64,000 nt of DNA from NCBI RefSeq assembly GCF_030766825.1, contig NZ_JASFDV010000009.1:1-64000 (forward strand), written 5' to 3'. The translations under genes were made by a program, and so were the position numbers. Origin of the DNA: Nocardiopsis sp. CC223A (lineage in GTDB: Bacteria > Actinomycetota > Actinomycetes > Streptosporangiales > Streptosporangiaceae). The notes beneath the pieces are model-generated. The model was given only the letters and a program-made list of their open reading frames with translations, searched no databases and was not told the origin of the DNA. Positions 24,381 to 32,445 of the stretch are shown in pieces. The stretch's first letter is position 1. Each line of letters opens with the position of its first letter.

Positions 24381-25223
24381 ATGAGGGTGTGGATCGCCGG
24401 GGCCGGTTACGGCCAGGGCACCGTCGTCGACGCGGCCGAGGCGCGGATCCCGGTGGCCGACCACGGCATCACCGTGGGCGACGGTGTCTTCGAGACCGTC
24501 CGGGCGCGGCAGGGCCGCCCGTTCGCGCTCACCCGCCACCTGCGCCGCCTGGCGCGCTCCGCGGAGGGGCTGGGCATGGAGACGCCCGACCTGGAGCTGA
24601 TCGCCGCGGGTGTGGAGCAGGCGGTGGCCGCCAACCCCGAACTCCCCGACGCCCGGGTGCGCATCACCGTGACGGACGGCGCCGGCCCGCTGGGCTCGGA
24701 CCGGTCCCCCGGTGAGCAGACCATGATCGTGGCGCTGGGTCCCTTCCCGCCGATCCCCCCGCACACGAACGTCGCCGTGGCGCCCTGGCCGCGCAACGAG
24801 TTCGGCGCCTTGGCGGGGCTCAAGACCACCTCCTACGCCGACAACGTGCGAGCCCTGGCCTACGCCAAGGCCAGGGGGGCGAGCGAGGCGATCTTCCGCA
24901 ACATCGCGGGGAACCTGTGCGAGGGCACCGGCAGCAACATCTTCGTGGTGCTGGACGGCCGCCTGGTCACCCCGCCGCTGTCCGCGGGCCCGCTGGCGGG
25001 CATCACCCGCGAGCTCGTCCTGGAGTGGTACCGGGGCGAGGAGGAGGACGTGCCGATGGAGCGCCTGCCGGAGATCAGTGAGGCGTTCCTGACCTCCACC
25101 GGCCGCGACGTGCAGCCGATCCTCAACATCGACGACCTGGAGGTGTCGCAGGTCCCCGGTCCGGTCACCCTGGAGGCGATGAAGGTGTTCGCCGAGCGCT
25201 CCGCGGACGACCTGGACCCGTGA
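24381..25223 (+). CDS. class IV aminotransferase / aminodeoxychorismate lyase (PabC-like)
   Basis: This 280-residue PLP enzyme is of fold type IV. Motifs are GDGVFETVR near residue 33, the PLP lysine in GLKTTSYADNVRA (about 155), and the phosphate/glutamate site EAIFRNIAGNLCEGTGSNIF. The short length and GDGVFE opening fit 4-amino-4-deoxychorismate lyase in folate synthesis, but D-amino acid or branched-chain aminotransferases share the pattern. No pabA/pabB neighbours help. ATG start at 24381. The gene ends at a strong hairpin. Confidence 0.8.
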   Translation: MRVWIAGAGYGQGTVVDAAEARIPVADHGITVGDGVFETVRARQGRPFALTRHLRRLARSAEGLGMETPDLELIAAGVEQAVAANPELPDARVRITVTDGAGPLGSDRSPGEQTMIVALGPFPPIPPHTNVAVAPWPRNEFGALAGLKTTSYADNVRALAYAKARGASEAIFRNIAGNLCEGTGSNIFVVLDGRLVTPPLSAGPLAGITRELVLEWYRGEEEDVPMERLPEISEAFLTSTGRDVQPILNIDDLEVSQVPGPVTLEAMKVFAERSADDLDP

Positions 25224-25240
25224 CGGTCCCGCCGCGCACA

Positions 25241-25277
25241 CGGGAAGGGGACGGCGCCCGGCGCCGTCCCCTTCCCG
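25241..25277. terminator. strong hairpin terminator
   Basis: Perfect 18-bp arms (25241-25258 and 25260-25277) around one central base lie between the PabC-like gene and the convergent ssgB-like gene. Confidence 0.8.
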
Positions 25278-25326
25278 TTGGACTGTGCGGTGCCATGGGA
25301 CCCCGCGGCCCGCGGGCCGCCAGGAC

Positions 25327-25749
25327 TCAGGAGGCCAGGTGCTGCTGGATCTCCTCGTCGAGGTCCACGAACTGGGCCTCCTGCCCGGCCGGGACGATCT
25401 CGTAGGTCCGGTGGAGGAACTCGGCCAGCGGCGACACCTGGGTGTCGAACTCGGCCTGGCCGAAGGGGGAGGAGAGCGAGATGCAGACGTTGCGCTCGCC
25501 GTGCTCGTCCTTGGAGGGCCACACGCGGACGTCGCCCTCGCCGACCGGGCGGACGATGCCGACGGTCAGGAGCTCACGGGCGAAGATCCACTCGACGGGG
25601 TCCTCCTCGCCGGTGTGGAAGGCCACACGGATCGCGTACGGGTCTTCCGCGCTGTAGTCGAGCCGTGCGACCAGGGGAACCGCGGTGCGCTCGGGAACCA
25701 CGAGCCGAAGGCCCAGCTCGGCGGTGGCAGTGGTGTCGCTACTGTTCAT
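25327..25749 (-). CDS. ssgB: SsgA-family sporulation/cell-division regulator (SsgB-like)
   Basis: This 140-residue protein is found only in sporulating or morphologically complex actinomycetes. It matches the SsgA-like family throughout, with LRLVVPERTAVPLVARLDYSAEDPYAIRVAFHTG, VEWIFARELL and the SPFGQAEFDTQVSPLAEFLHRTY segment. In Streptomyces SsgB positions FtsZ at sporulation septa. Most non-Streptomyces genera have one such protein and it is SsgB-like, so I use that symbol with some caution. The ATG at 25749 fits the family start better than one at 25770. Monocistronic; a 485-bp promoter region precedes it. Confidence 0.88.
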   Translation of the reverse strand: MNSSDTTATAELGLRLVVPERTAVPLVARLDYSAEDPYAIRVAFHTGEEDPVEWIFARELLTVGIVRPVGEGDVRVWPSKDEHGERNVCISLSSPFGQAEFDTQVSPLAEFLHRTYEIVPAGQEAQFVDLDEEIQQHLAS

Positions 25750-26234
25750 GTTCGCCAAACCTTTTCTCATCCGGCCCTCGCCTGCGGCGGTGCGGGTCGG
25801 TGCCGTCTCACTCGCTCCAACGGGGTCGCTCGTGGACTATGACGCGAGTACGGGGACTTTCTTCGATCGGATCGGAGGTCTCGCCGCCCGCCCAGCGGGC
25901 ACGGCACGCCGCTCGGCGGCTCCGCGATCCTTCGTCACTGTAATGACCAGGAGAAACCAAAGATTTCCCAATGTCGGGTGGCCCGCGTCACGGAGGCTGC
26001 GCTATGAGGGGCCGTGTCGGGTGCCCACCGGGCCGGGAACTCCTTCTGACTGTGGGGATGCACGCCCGACGGGTGACTCTGCCATGAACCCGACGGTAGC
26101 GTAATGTGACCTCGGTCACATGGGGTACCGGAGGGCCGGATTCAAAGTGGAGCGAACACCCTCCGGGATGCGCTAGAGTTTTCCTTGTCCGAACGACAGG
26201 GCGGACACCGAAACGGCGGGTCACCGCGGTTCTC
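25750..26234. other. promoter region between ssgB-like gene and tRNA-Val, no gene seen
   Basis: 485 bp of non-coding DNA hold the regulatory region of the sporulation gene (minus strand) and the tRNA promoter (plus strand). A TAGAGT at 26174-26179 resembles an actinobacterial -10 box about 55 bp before the tRNA. I cannot place a convincing -35 box. Confidence 0.4.
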
Positions 26235-26308
26235 GGGCGATTAGCTCAGTTGGTTAGAGCGCATCGTTCACACCGATGAGGTCACAGGTTCGAGTCCTGT
26301 ATCGCCCA
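26235..26308 (+). tRNA. tRNA-Val(CAC)
   Basis: This is a 74-nt cloverleaf: acceptor GGGCGAT/ATCGCCC, D-arm GCTC...GAGC, anticodon loop TTCACAC with anticodon CAC at 26269-26271, T-arm GGTTCGAGTCC, discriminator A. It decodes GUG and complements the tRNA-Val(GAC) at 22965-23038. CCA is not encoded. Confidence 0.95.
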
Positions 26309-26320
26309 CTTCACTCTGGG

Positions 26321-26359
26321 ACGACCCTGCTCGCGCGTCGGACGCGCGAGCAGGGTCGT
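26321..26359 (+). terminator. long perfect palindrome, tRNA terminator
   Basis: A perfect 19-bp inverted repeat (26321-26339 and 26341-26359, one central base) is followed by TTCGTTGTT. It lies 13 bp after the tRNA-Val and would form a very stable hairpin. Confidence 0.8.
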
Positions 26360-26400
26360 TTCGTTGTTCCTGCCGGGGGGAGACCCCCCGAACCCCCCGA

Positions 26401-26429
26401 GGTGACCCCCTGTGGTCGGGGTCGTGGGC
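26401..26429 (+). repeat. 29-bp direct repeat, copy 1
   Basis: 26 of 29 bases match the copy at 26720-26748, 319 bp away. Confidence 0.6.
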
Positions 26430-26719
26430 GGCGGAGCCGTCGGTGGTGGGTGTTCCCGCGTCATGACGGGGTCGGGTCTGGGCCACGTCCCCGGGAGTGG
26501 CGCGACTTTCGCTCGGGTGTGTTCTTACAGGTCATCGCGATGGTTGGCCGACTCGGGTCGGCCACCGCGTACCGGCGGCCCGCTGACCGGGATGGAAAAG
26601 CCGCCGGAGGCGGCGGCGCACCGATCCGCCCGGCGCCGCTGACGCACATCCGTGGGAACAGGGCCGGAAAAGTCACACCGCCCGGCGGGACACCATCCGG
26701 GCCCGCGTGTCGGGTTCCG

Positions 26720-26748
26720 GGTGACCGGCTGTGGTCGGGGTCGCGGGC
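26720..26748 (+). repeat. 29-bp direct repeat, copy 2
   Basis: Pairs with 26401-26429. Similarity fades on both sides, so this is either an old local duplication or a repeated binding site. Confidence 0.6.
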
Positions 26749-26849
26749 CGGGCCCGCCGAGCGAACCGTCAGGGATGGCGGACCGGGTCTTGGCCGGGAC
26801 ATGAACCTTCCGGTTCCCGCGGGCCCTTCGGCTCAGCGGCCGGGCGCGG

Positions 26850-27263
26850 TCATCCGGTGGGCCTTTTGCGCCGCAGCTCCCGGCGGGCGCGGTAGCGCCT
26901 CATCGCCTCGGCGCGCATCCGCAGACCCAACCGCTCCGCCCGGCGGAACCAGATCCGGGCCGGGCGCACCAGTCGCCGCGCCCACGAGAACTCGGTGCTG
27001 AGGACCACCAGGCCGAGGATGACCGCCGCGACGCCGGGTCCGGGGGCCACCATCATCACCAGGCCGGCGAGGATGATCACGGTGCCCGCCGTGCCCACGA
27101 GGATGCGCCAGGGCAGGTGGAGCACCGGGTGGGTGTGCATGCGCCTGCGGAAGAGGCGGAGCCGCGCCCTGGTGCGCCGCCACACGCGGGCGCGGCGGTT
27201 GCTGCGGGACGTGCTGGGGGATGTCTCCGGGGTCGATGGTCCGTTCGGTGGGCTCGGTGACAT
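26850..27263 (-). CDS. PGPGW-family (TIGR02611-like) membrane protein
   Basis: This 137-residue protein has a Ser/Pro/Arg-rich N-terminus, two close membrane helices (about 52-95) separated by the signature APGPG, and a strongly basic C-terminal region (RRAERLGLRMRAEAMRRYR). It is a small conserved actinobacterial membrane protein of unknown role. The ATG at 27263 fits the family length; the open frame continues upstream without coding character. It is divergent from thrS across about 500 bp. Confidence 0.8.
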   Translation of the reverse strand: MSPSPPNGPSTPETSPSTSRSNRRARVWRRTRARLRLFRRRMHTHPVLHLPWRILVGTAGTVIILAGLVMMVAPGPGVAAVILGLVVLSTEFSWARRLVRPARIWFRRAERLGLRMRAEAMRRYRARRELRRKRPTG

Positions 27264-27769
27264 GCGCTCACGGTATTCGGTCGAAGCGAGTGGGTGCATT
27301 CGGGTCGACTGGGGGCGGTGGTCGGATGTCTGCTGATTGTCACCGATCCAGGGAAGGGGATCAATGGTCCTCGGCGAACCTGTGGACGGCGCGCTGAAAA
27401 CCTGACAATTCATGACAGATTCGTCTTGTGCGCGGGTACCTCGCCGAGGTGGCCTGCACGACCGTCCCGGCTCGGGCCTCCCGTTACGGACCCTCGGATG
27501 CGGTGGCATCCGAGTCCGAATCATGCGATCTCCCAGAGGAACGATCGTGTCCGCGCGTCGGTTCCCGACACTTCCCATTCGCTCGGAGAGGCCTCCGGAC
27601 CCATCTGCGCATACGTCGTATACCAAGAGGTGGAACGCCGTTCCCGGCCTGTGCTCCGTGCGGGGCGGTCGCCGCCCGGAGCCGATAGCATCGTTCGCAG
27701 ACGCGGCGCCGCCCGCAACGGACGCGGCGCCCGGCGTCACCACCTGTTCGCGTCTTATGAGGAGTCACC
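27264..27769 (+). other. thrS upstream region with structured leader
   Basis: 506 bp contain no supported gene. A perfect 9-bp stem with a 4-nt loop lies at 27493-27514 (CTCGGATGC/GCATCCGAG). A TAGCAT at 27686-27691 may be a -10 box, giving a leader of about 70 nt. A GGTGGAAC segment near 27631 loosely recalls a T-box consensus but departs from it at key positions. Confidence 0.4.
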
Positions 27770-29743
27770 GTGTCCGCCGCGCCCGAGCTGCACATCACCA
27801 TCGCCGGAACACCGCGTGTGGTGGCGGCCACCACTACGGCGGGGCAGGCGCTGGAGGCGGACGGCCGGACCGTCATCGCCGCACTGGTCAACGGCGAGCC
27901 GCGGGACCTGTTCCGCGAGCTGCACGAGGGCGACGCCGTCGAGCCGATCACCGTCGACTCCGAGGAGGGGCGGGCGATCCTGCGCCACTCCACCGCGCAC
28001 ATCCTCGCCCAGGCCGTCCAGGAGCTGTTCCCCGAGGCCAAGCTGGGCATCGGCCCGCCCGTCGAGAACGGCTTCTACTACGACTTCGACGTCGCCGAGC
28101 CCTTCACCCCCGCCGATCTCAAGAGCATCGAGAAGAAGATGCAGCAGATCATCAAGCAGGGGCAGCGCTTCGACCGCCGGGTCGTCACGGACGAGGACGC
28201 CCGAGCCGAGCTGGCCACCGAGCCCTACAAGCTGGAGCTGATCGGCCTCAAGGGCGGTGCCGCCGAGGCCGCCGAGGGCGCCTCCGCCGAGGTCGGCGCC
28301 GGCGAGCTGACCATCTACGACAACATCGACCCGCGCAGCGGCGAGCAGTGCTGGAAGGACCTGTGCCGGGGCCCGCACCTGCCCACCACCCGGGTCGTCC
28401 CGGCGTTCAAGCTGATGCGCACCGCCGCCGCCTACTGGCGCGGCAAGGAGACCAACCCGCAGCTACAGCGCATCTACGGCACCGCCTGGGAGAGCAAGGA
28501 CGCCCTCAAGGCGTACCTGACCTTCCTGGAGGAGGCCGAGAAGCGCGACCACCGCAAGCTCGGCGCCGAGCTGGACCTGTTCTCCATCCCGGACGAGATC
28601 GGCTCGGGCCTGGCGGTCTTCCACCCCCGCGGCGGCATCATCCGCCGGGTCATGGAGGACTACTCCCGCCGGCGCCACGAGGAGAGCGGCTACCAGTTCG
28701 TCTACACCCCGCACGCCACCAAGGGCGCCCTGTTCGAGAAGTCGGGGCACCTGGACTGGTACGCGGACGGAATGTACCCCCCCATGCAGCTCGACGGCGG
28801 CCAGGACTACTACCTCAAGCCGATGAACTGCCCGATGCACAACCTGATCTTCGACGCGCGCGGGCGCTCCTACCGGGAGCTGCCGCTGCGCCTGTTCGAG
28901 TTCGGCACCGTGTACCGGTACGAGAAGTCCGGCGTGGTGCACGGCCTCACCCGGGCCCGCGGCTTCACCCAGGACGACGCGCACATCTACTGCACCAAGG
29001 AGCAGATGGCGGACGAGCTCGACTCGCTGCTGACCTTCGTGCTGGACCTGCTGCGCGACTACGGGCTCAACGACTTCTACCTGGAGCTGTCCACCAAGGA
29101 CCCGGAGAAGTCCATCGGCTCCGACGAGGTCTGGGCGGAGGCCACCGAGACCCTGCGCCAGGCCGCCCAGAAGCAGGGGCTGGAACTGGTCATGGACCCG
29201 GGCGGCGCCGCCTTCTACGGTCCCAAGATCTCCGTCCAGGCCAAGGACGCCATCGGCCGCACCTGGCAGATGTCGACCATTCAGGTGGACTTCAACCTGC
29301 CCGAGCGGTTCGACCTGGAGTACACCGCCGCCGACGGCTCCCGTCAGCGCCCGGTGATGATCCACCGCGCCCTGTTCGGCTCCATCGAGCGGTTCTTCGC
29401 CGTCCTGCTGGAGCACTACGCGGGCGCCTTCCCGGCCTGGCTGGCCCCGGTGCAGGCGGTCGGCATCCCGATCGCCGACGAGCACGTGCCGTACCTGGAG
29501 GAGATCGCCGCCCGGCTGCGCGCCCAGGGCATCCGCGTGGAGGTCGACGCCGGGGACGACCGCATGCAGAAGAAGATCCGCAACGCCCAGAAGCAGAAGG
29601 TGCCCTTCATGCTGCTGGCGGGCGACGAGGACATCAGCAAGGGCGCGGTCTCCTTCCGCTACCGCGACGGCTCCCAGAACAACGGGGTGCCGGTGGACGA
29701 GGCGGTCGCCGAGATCGTCGCGGCCGTTCGCGAGCGCCGCTGA
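27770..29743 (+). CDS. thrS: threonine--tRNA ligase
   Basis: This 657-residue class II aminoacyl-tRNA synthetase charges tRNA-Thr. It has an N-terminal TGS domain (about 1-65), an editing domain with [11 protein letters not shown] near 73, and a catalytic core with motif 1 around VFHPRGG. Motif 2 is [15 protein letters not shown], the zinc site includes PMNCPMH, and motif 3 is in [15 protein letters not shown]. An anticodon-binding domain (about 550-657) completes it. GTG start at 27770 follows TGAGGAGTCACC. The gene is full length and the only one of its kind in the window. Confidence 0.97.
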   Translation: MSAAPELHITIAGTPRVVAATTTAGQALEADGRTVIAALVNGEPRDLFRELHEGDAVEPITVDSEEGRAILRHSTAHILAQAVQELFPEAKLGIGPPVENGFYYDFDVAEPFTPADLKSIEKKMQQIIKQGQRFDRRVVTDEDARAELATEPYKLELIGLKGGAAEAAEGASAEVGAGELTIYDNIDPRSGEQCWKDLCRGPHLPTTRVVPAFKLMRTAAAYWRGKETNPQLQRIYGTAWESKDALKAYLTFLEEAEKRDHRKLGAELDLFSIPDEIGSGLAVFHPRGGIIRRVMEDYSRRRHEESGYQFVYTPHATKGALFEKSGHLDWYADGMYPPMQLDGGQDYYLKPMNCPMHNLIFDARGRSYRELPLRLFEFGTVYRYEKSGVVHGLTRARGFTQDDAHIYCTKEQMADELDSLLTFVLDLLRDYGLNDFYLELSTKDPEKSIGSDEVWAEATETLRQAAQKQGLELVMDPGGAAFYGPKISVQAKDAIGRTWQMSTIQVDFNLPERFDLEYTAADGSRQRPVMIHRALFGSIERFFAVLLEHYAGAFPAWLAPVQAVGIPIADEHVPYLEEIAARLRAQGIRVEVDAGDDRMQKKIRNAQKQKVPFMLLAGDEDISKGAVSFRYRDGSQNNGVPVDEAVAEIVAAVRERR

Positions 29744-29758
29744 CCCGCGCCGAGTGAA

Positions 29759-29790
29759 GAGCGCCCGCCCGGTCCACCGGGCGGGCGCTC
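29759..29790. terminator. thrS hairpin terminator
   Basis: A perfect 14-bp stem (29759-29772 with 29777-29790) and 4-nt loop lie between thrS and the convergent repeat-protein gene. Confidence 0.75.
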
Positions 29791-29807
29791 GTGCGTTGCG
29801 GGTGACG

Positions 29808-30071
29808 TCAGGCGTCGTCGCGGAACAGGTCCGCGCGGGAGATCCGCGCGGTCGAGTTCGGGTCGGGTGCCTGGGCGGCCTCGTCGTCGCGGAACAGGTC
29901 CGCACGCGAGATCCGGGCCGTCGAGTTCGGGTCGGGGGCCTCGTCGTCGCGGAAGAGGTCGGCGCGGGAGATCCGGGCCGTCGAGTTCGGGTCGGGGGCC
30001 TCGTCGTCGCGGAACAGGTCCGCGCGCGAGATGCGCGCCGTCGAGTTGGGGTCGCTCAAGACGGATGTCAC
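29808..30071 (-). CDS. small protein of four tandem DPNSTARISRADLFRDD units
   Basis: The product of at most 87 residues is almost entirely four copies of DPNSTARISRADLFRDD (residues 7-23, 27-43, 47-63 and 70-86), joined by EAP, EAP and EAAQAP. The units are identical in protein but differ in DNA only at synonymous positions. There is no cysteine, signal peptide or membrane segment, and I recognise no family. The GTG at 30071 lies too close to AAGGAG; a TTG at 30059 with 11-nt spacing would give a product starting just before the first unit. It is convergent with thrS. Confidence 0.7.
   Translation of the reverse strand: MTSVLSDPNSTARISRADLFRDDEAPDPNSTARISRADLFRDDEAPDPNSTARISRADLFRDDEAAQAPDPNSTARISRADLFRDDA
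29811..30053 (-). repeat. four imperfect 51-nt coding repeats
   Basis: Four copies of a 51-nt unit are spaced 60, 60 and 69 nt apart. Differences such as CTG/CTC for Leu, and CGC/CGG and TCG/TCC for Arg and Ser, leave the peptide unchanged. Confidence 0.85.
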
Positions 30072-30138
30072 TCCTTGCTGCGTTGGGGCAAGCCGGATTC
30101 TAGCGCTCCTCCGGTGTCACGAGCGGTGTCCGACCGGG

Positions 30139-30786
30139 TCAGGAGCCGGTGGTGTGCGTCCCCCAGGCCTGCGCGGGGACGCGGTCGATGAGATCGATGA
30201 GGTAGTCGGCGGCGGTGAGCGCCCGGTCCGGGTCCAGCCGCATGACGGCCCAGGTGAGCACGTGCTCCCCGGTGAAGCGGACGGGGAAGGAGCGCGAGCG
30301 GGGGTCGGAGAGCAGCCACTGCGTTGTCTCCCGGTCCAGGGCGGCGCGGGCGAATCCGTCGCCGCCCGACACCTGGAAGGCCCGTGCGAAGTCGGTCGTG
30401 GCGTCGGCCGCCGCGTCGTCGCGGCGGCGGATCTCCAGGTCGGTGTCGGTGCCGGGGGTGCGCACGGCCACCACCCGGTAGGTGTGCGGGGCCTCGTCCG
30501 AGCCGCGGGCGGTCGGGCGGGGGGTGTGCTCGAAGAAGGTGACCTGGTGCCCGCCGTGCCGTCCGTCCAGGACGTGGCGAAAGCGCGGGGAGCGTCCGCC
30601 CAGGGGGCGGGGGAGGGCGGCGTCGCCCAACGGTGCGGGGTGGTGTTCCGCGTAGTTCCATCCCTGTGCGCGCGCCCAACTGCGGAGTTCGACGACACGT
30701 TCCTTGCGAAAGTGCGCGGAGACCGCGACCGCGCCGGCCGTCATCACGACGACGACCAGGGCGAGGACGGGCAGGGCGCCTTCCAT
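30139..30786 (-). CDS. membrane-anchored hypothetical protein
   Basis: This 215-residue protein has one N-terminal membrane helix (about 4-24), followed by a cytoplasmic-looking domain beginning RKERVVELRSWARAQGWNY. The domain then shows alternating strands (HQVTFFEHTP, HTYRVVAVRTPG) and ends near LIDLIDRVPAQAW. The layout resembles DUF3137-like actinobacterial proteins, but I cannot confirm a family. It lies 67 bp upstream of the repeat-protein gene on the same strand, so the two may be co-transcribed. Confidence 0.6.
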   Translation of the reverse strand: MEGALPVLALVVVVMTAGAVAVSAHFRKERVVELRSWARAQGWNYAEHHPAPLGDAALPRPLGGRSPRFRHVLDGRHGGHQVTFFEHTPRPTARGSDEAPHTYRVVAVRTPGTDTDLEIRRRDDAAADATTDFARAFQVSGGDGFARAALDRETTQWLLSDPRSRSFPVRFTGEHVLTWAVMRLDPDRALTAADYLIDLIDRVPAQAWGTHTTGS

Positions 30787-30976
30787 CCGGTGACTCCTCC
30801 GGCCGGGGATACGGGCGGCCGTGGACCCGTGGCGGGGCCGCTGTGCGGGCGGACCGGGTCTGCCGGGTCCGGAACGCAGGGGACCCTCACTGGCCGTACA
30901 GAGTCCATTCTGTGCTGATTGTGGAGACTTGTCACCCCTGGCGGCCGCAGCAGGGAGGACGGAGGCCGGTCCCGGC

Positions 30977-31018
30977 CACGGGCGCCGCCCGCGCTCGGGC
31001 GGGCGGGCGGCGCCCGTG
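30977..31018. terminator. strong terminator at the edge of the peptide cluster
   Basis: A perfect 16-bp stem (30977-30992 with 31003-31018) and 10-nt loop lie just beyond the end of the SARP regulator gene. Confidence 0.75.
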
Positions 31019-31033
31019 CGGCGGGGGCCCGGG

Positions 31034-31840
31034 TCAGAGCGCCGGGGCGTCGGCCCTCGGGCGCGCGGGCCGGCCGGCCCCGGTGGGAAGGGTGTCCCGG
31101 ACGCGGGACAGGTCCGGGTCGCGGGCCAGGATGCGCCCGTGCAGCCGCTGGAGTTCCGGGCCCGGGTCCACGCCCAGTTCGTCGACCAGGTGCTCGCGCA
31201 CGGCCCGGTAGGCGGCGAGCGCCTCGGCGCAGCGGCCGTCCCGGTACAGGGCCGTCATCTGTAGGCCCCACAGCCGCTCGTGCATCGGATGCGCGCCGAT
31301 CACCGGGCGCAGGCGGGTGAGGACCTCCGTGTGCCGTCCCTGGGAGAGGTGGATGTCCATGAGGTGTTCGAAGCAGGTGAGCCGCTGCTCGTCCAGGAGG
31401 GTGGAGGTGAGCGCCATGCCCCCGTCCAGCGGCGCGTCCTGGAGGACGTCGCCGCGCCACAGGCCGAGCGCCTCCTCCAGGAGCCGTGCGGCCTCGGCGG
31501 GCCGCCCGTTCCCGCAGGCGCGCAGGCCCCGGCGCAGCAGTGCCTTGAAGGAGAGGGAGTCCGATTCGTGCTCCTGGACCCGGATGAGGTAGCCGTCGCC
31601 GCCCGTCTCGATCCGGTCGATCCTGCGGCGGAGCTGGGAGATGTAGGTCTTGAGGTTGCCCCTGGCGGAGGACGGGGGGCGTTCCCCCCACAGGGCGGTG
31701 ATCAGCTGATCGCGGGGGACGGCGGTGTTGGCCCGGATGAGGAGGGCGGCCAGCAGTTGCCGGTGCTTTTTCCGGTTGACGGGCATCGCCCGCCCGGAAT
31801 CATCGGCGATTTCGAGTGGTCCGAGCAGTCTGAAATCCAT
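31034..31840 (-). CDS. SARP-family (BTAD-domain) transcriptional activator
   Basis: This 268-residue regulator has an OmpR-like DNA-binding domain (about 1-95: MDFRLLGPLEI, KHRQLLAALLIRANTAVPRDQLITALWG, YISQLRRRI). A bacterial transcriptional activation domain follows (about 100-245), with ECF/AYRAVREHLVDELGVDPGPELQRLH near its end. This is the small SARP form typical of pathway-specific activators of natural-product clusters. The ATG at 31840 is the family start; an earlier in-frame one exists at 31870. It diverges from the six-cysteine peptide gene and probably activates that operon. Confidence 0.9.
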   Translation of the reverse strand: MDFRLLGPLEIADDSGRAMPVNRKKHRQLLAALLIRANTAVPRDQLITALWGERPPSSARGNLKTYISQLRRRIDRIETGGDGYLIRVQEHESDSLSFKALLRRGLRACGNGRPAEAARLLEEALGLWRGDVLQDAPLDGGMALTSTLLDEQRLTCFEHLMDIHLSQGRHTEVLTRLRPVIGAHPMHERLWGLQMTALYRDGRCAEALAAYRAVREHLVDELGVDPGPELQRLHGRILARDPDLSRVRDTLPTGAGRPARPRADAPAL

Positions 31841-32160
31841 GGCTTCTCTGATCGTCCTTAACCTGGCCACTGCGATGAATCAAGGTTTGACCGGAGTGCC
31901 GTTTTATCTTATGCCGTGGATCTATTCGATCCCGCGCCAGGCATTGTCCGGTGGCGAGCACACGGTAACACAGTGTGAAGATACCTAACCGTGATTGGCC
32001 GGTCCCGGCCGATCGGTACCCGGTTCCTTTCGCGTTCGTGCTGCTCGCGGGGGTGCGACGCGGTTTTCCGGCGCGATGAATCGCGAGTGAACCGCCTGTG
32101 TACCGGTCGCTGGTTGGCTGTTCAACGCCGAACAGGCACTTACCGAGAAAGGACCTCACC
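31841..32160. promoter_or_regulatory. shared promoter region of SARP gene and peptide operon
   Basis: 320 bp, AT-richer than the surroundings. Elements seen: TTGACC at 31887-31892 with TATGCC 17 bp later (rightward promoter candidate); CACAC-N9-GTGTG at 31959-31977; and CTGTTC-N6-GAACAG at 32118-32135 just ahead of the precursor gene. Which of these the SARP protein binds is unknown. Confidence 0.45.
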
Positions 32161-32364
32161 ATGCTCACCAAGATCACGTCGATCAGCGACCGCATGCTCC
32201 AGTCCGTTGTTCCGCAGGTGCGCGCCGAGGCCGCTGCGTGCGGTCCGTGGCGGGACTCGCACTGCAACCGCTGCGGCCTCTTCTGGACCAACAAGGTCCA
32301 GTACCAGAAGCGCACCTGCTCCAGCGAGACCCAGGTCCGCGAGCTTGACTGCGGCACCTGCTAG
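32161..32364 (+). CDS. six-cysteine secreted peptide precursor
   Basis: This is a 67-residue precursor. Residues 1-26 look like a leader (MLTKITSISDRMLQSVVPQV, then RAEAAA) with no hydrophobic signal core but an Ala-x-Ala processing site at 22-24. The core contains six cysteines, at 27, 35, 38, 53, 64 and 67, plus Trp30 and Trp42. ATG start at 32161 follows GAAAGGACC. Downstream genes encode a thioredoxin-like protein, an ABC exporter without peptidase, an S26 signal peptidase and a MauE-like protein. I infer a disulfide-bonded exported peptide, leader-cleaved by the dedicated S26 enzyme. Bioactivity unknown. Confidence 0.8.
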   Translation: MLTKITSISDRMLQSVVPQVRAEAAACGPWRDSHCNRCGLFWTNKVQYQKRTCSSETQVRELDCGTC

Positions 32365-32388
32365 CAGACCGTCTCATATGAGTCGGAC

Positions 32389-32414
32389 GGGGGCGGGGTC
32401 GCGACCCCGCCCCC
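32389..32414 (+). terminator. perfect 26-bp palindrome between precursor and processing genes
   Basis: Two 13-bp arms (32389-32401 and 32402-32414, GGGGGCGGGGTCG and its complement) form a very stable hairpin 25 bp after the precursor stop and 32 bp before the MauD-like start. It probably attenuates read-through or protects the precursor mRNA, so that more precursor than machinery is made. Confidence 0.7.
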
Positions 32415-32445
32415 GCGGAATTCGAATCCGAACGAGAGGTGCCTC

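Larger units (their letters stand above)
26360..26849. other. non-coding region with a 29-bp imperfect direct repeat
   Basis: About 490 bp contain no gene I can support. The only structure seen is a 29-bp unit GGTGACC..CTGTGGTCGGGGTCG.GGGC at 26401-26429 and 26720-26748, differing at three positions. Confidence 0.45.

Noticed and set aside
29808..30071. Graspetide-like multi-core precursor reading of the four-unit repeat protein
   Set aside because: Repeats are rich in Asp/Ser/Thr, but there is no ATP-grasp ligase or exporter beside it; kept only as an unexplained repeat protein.
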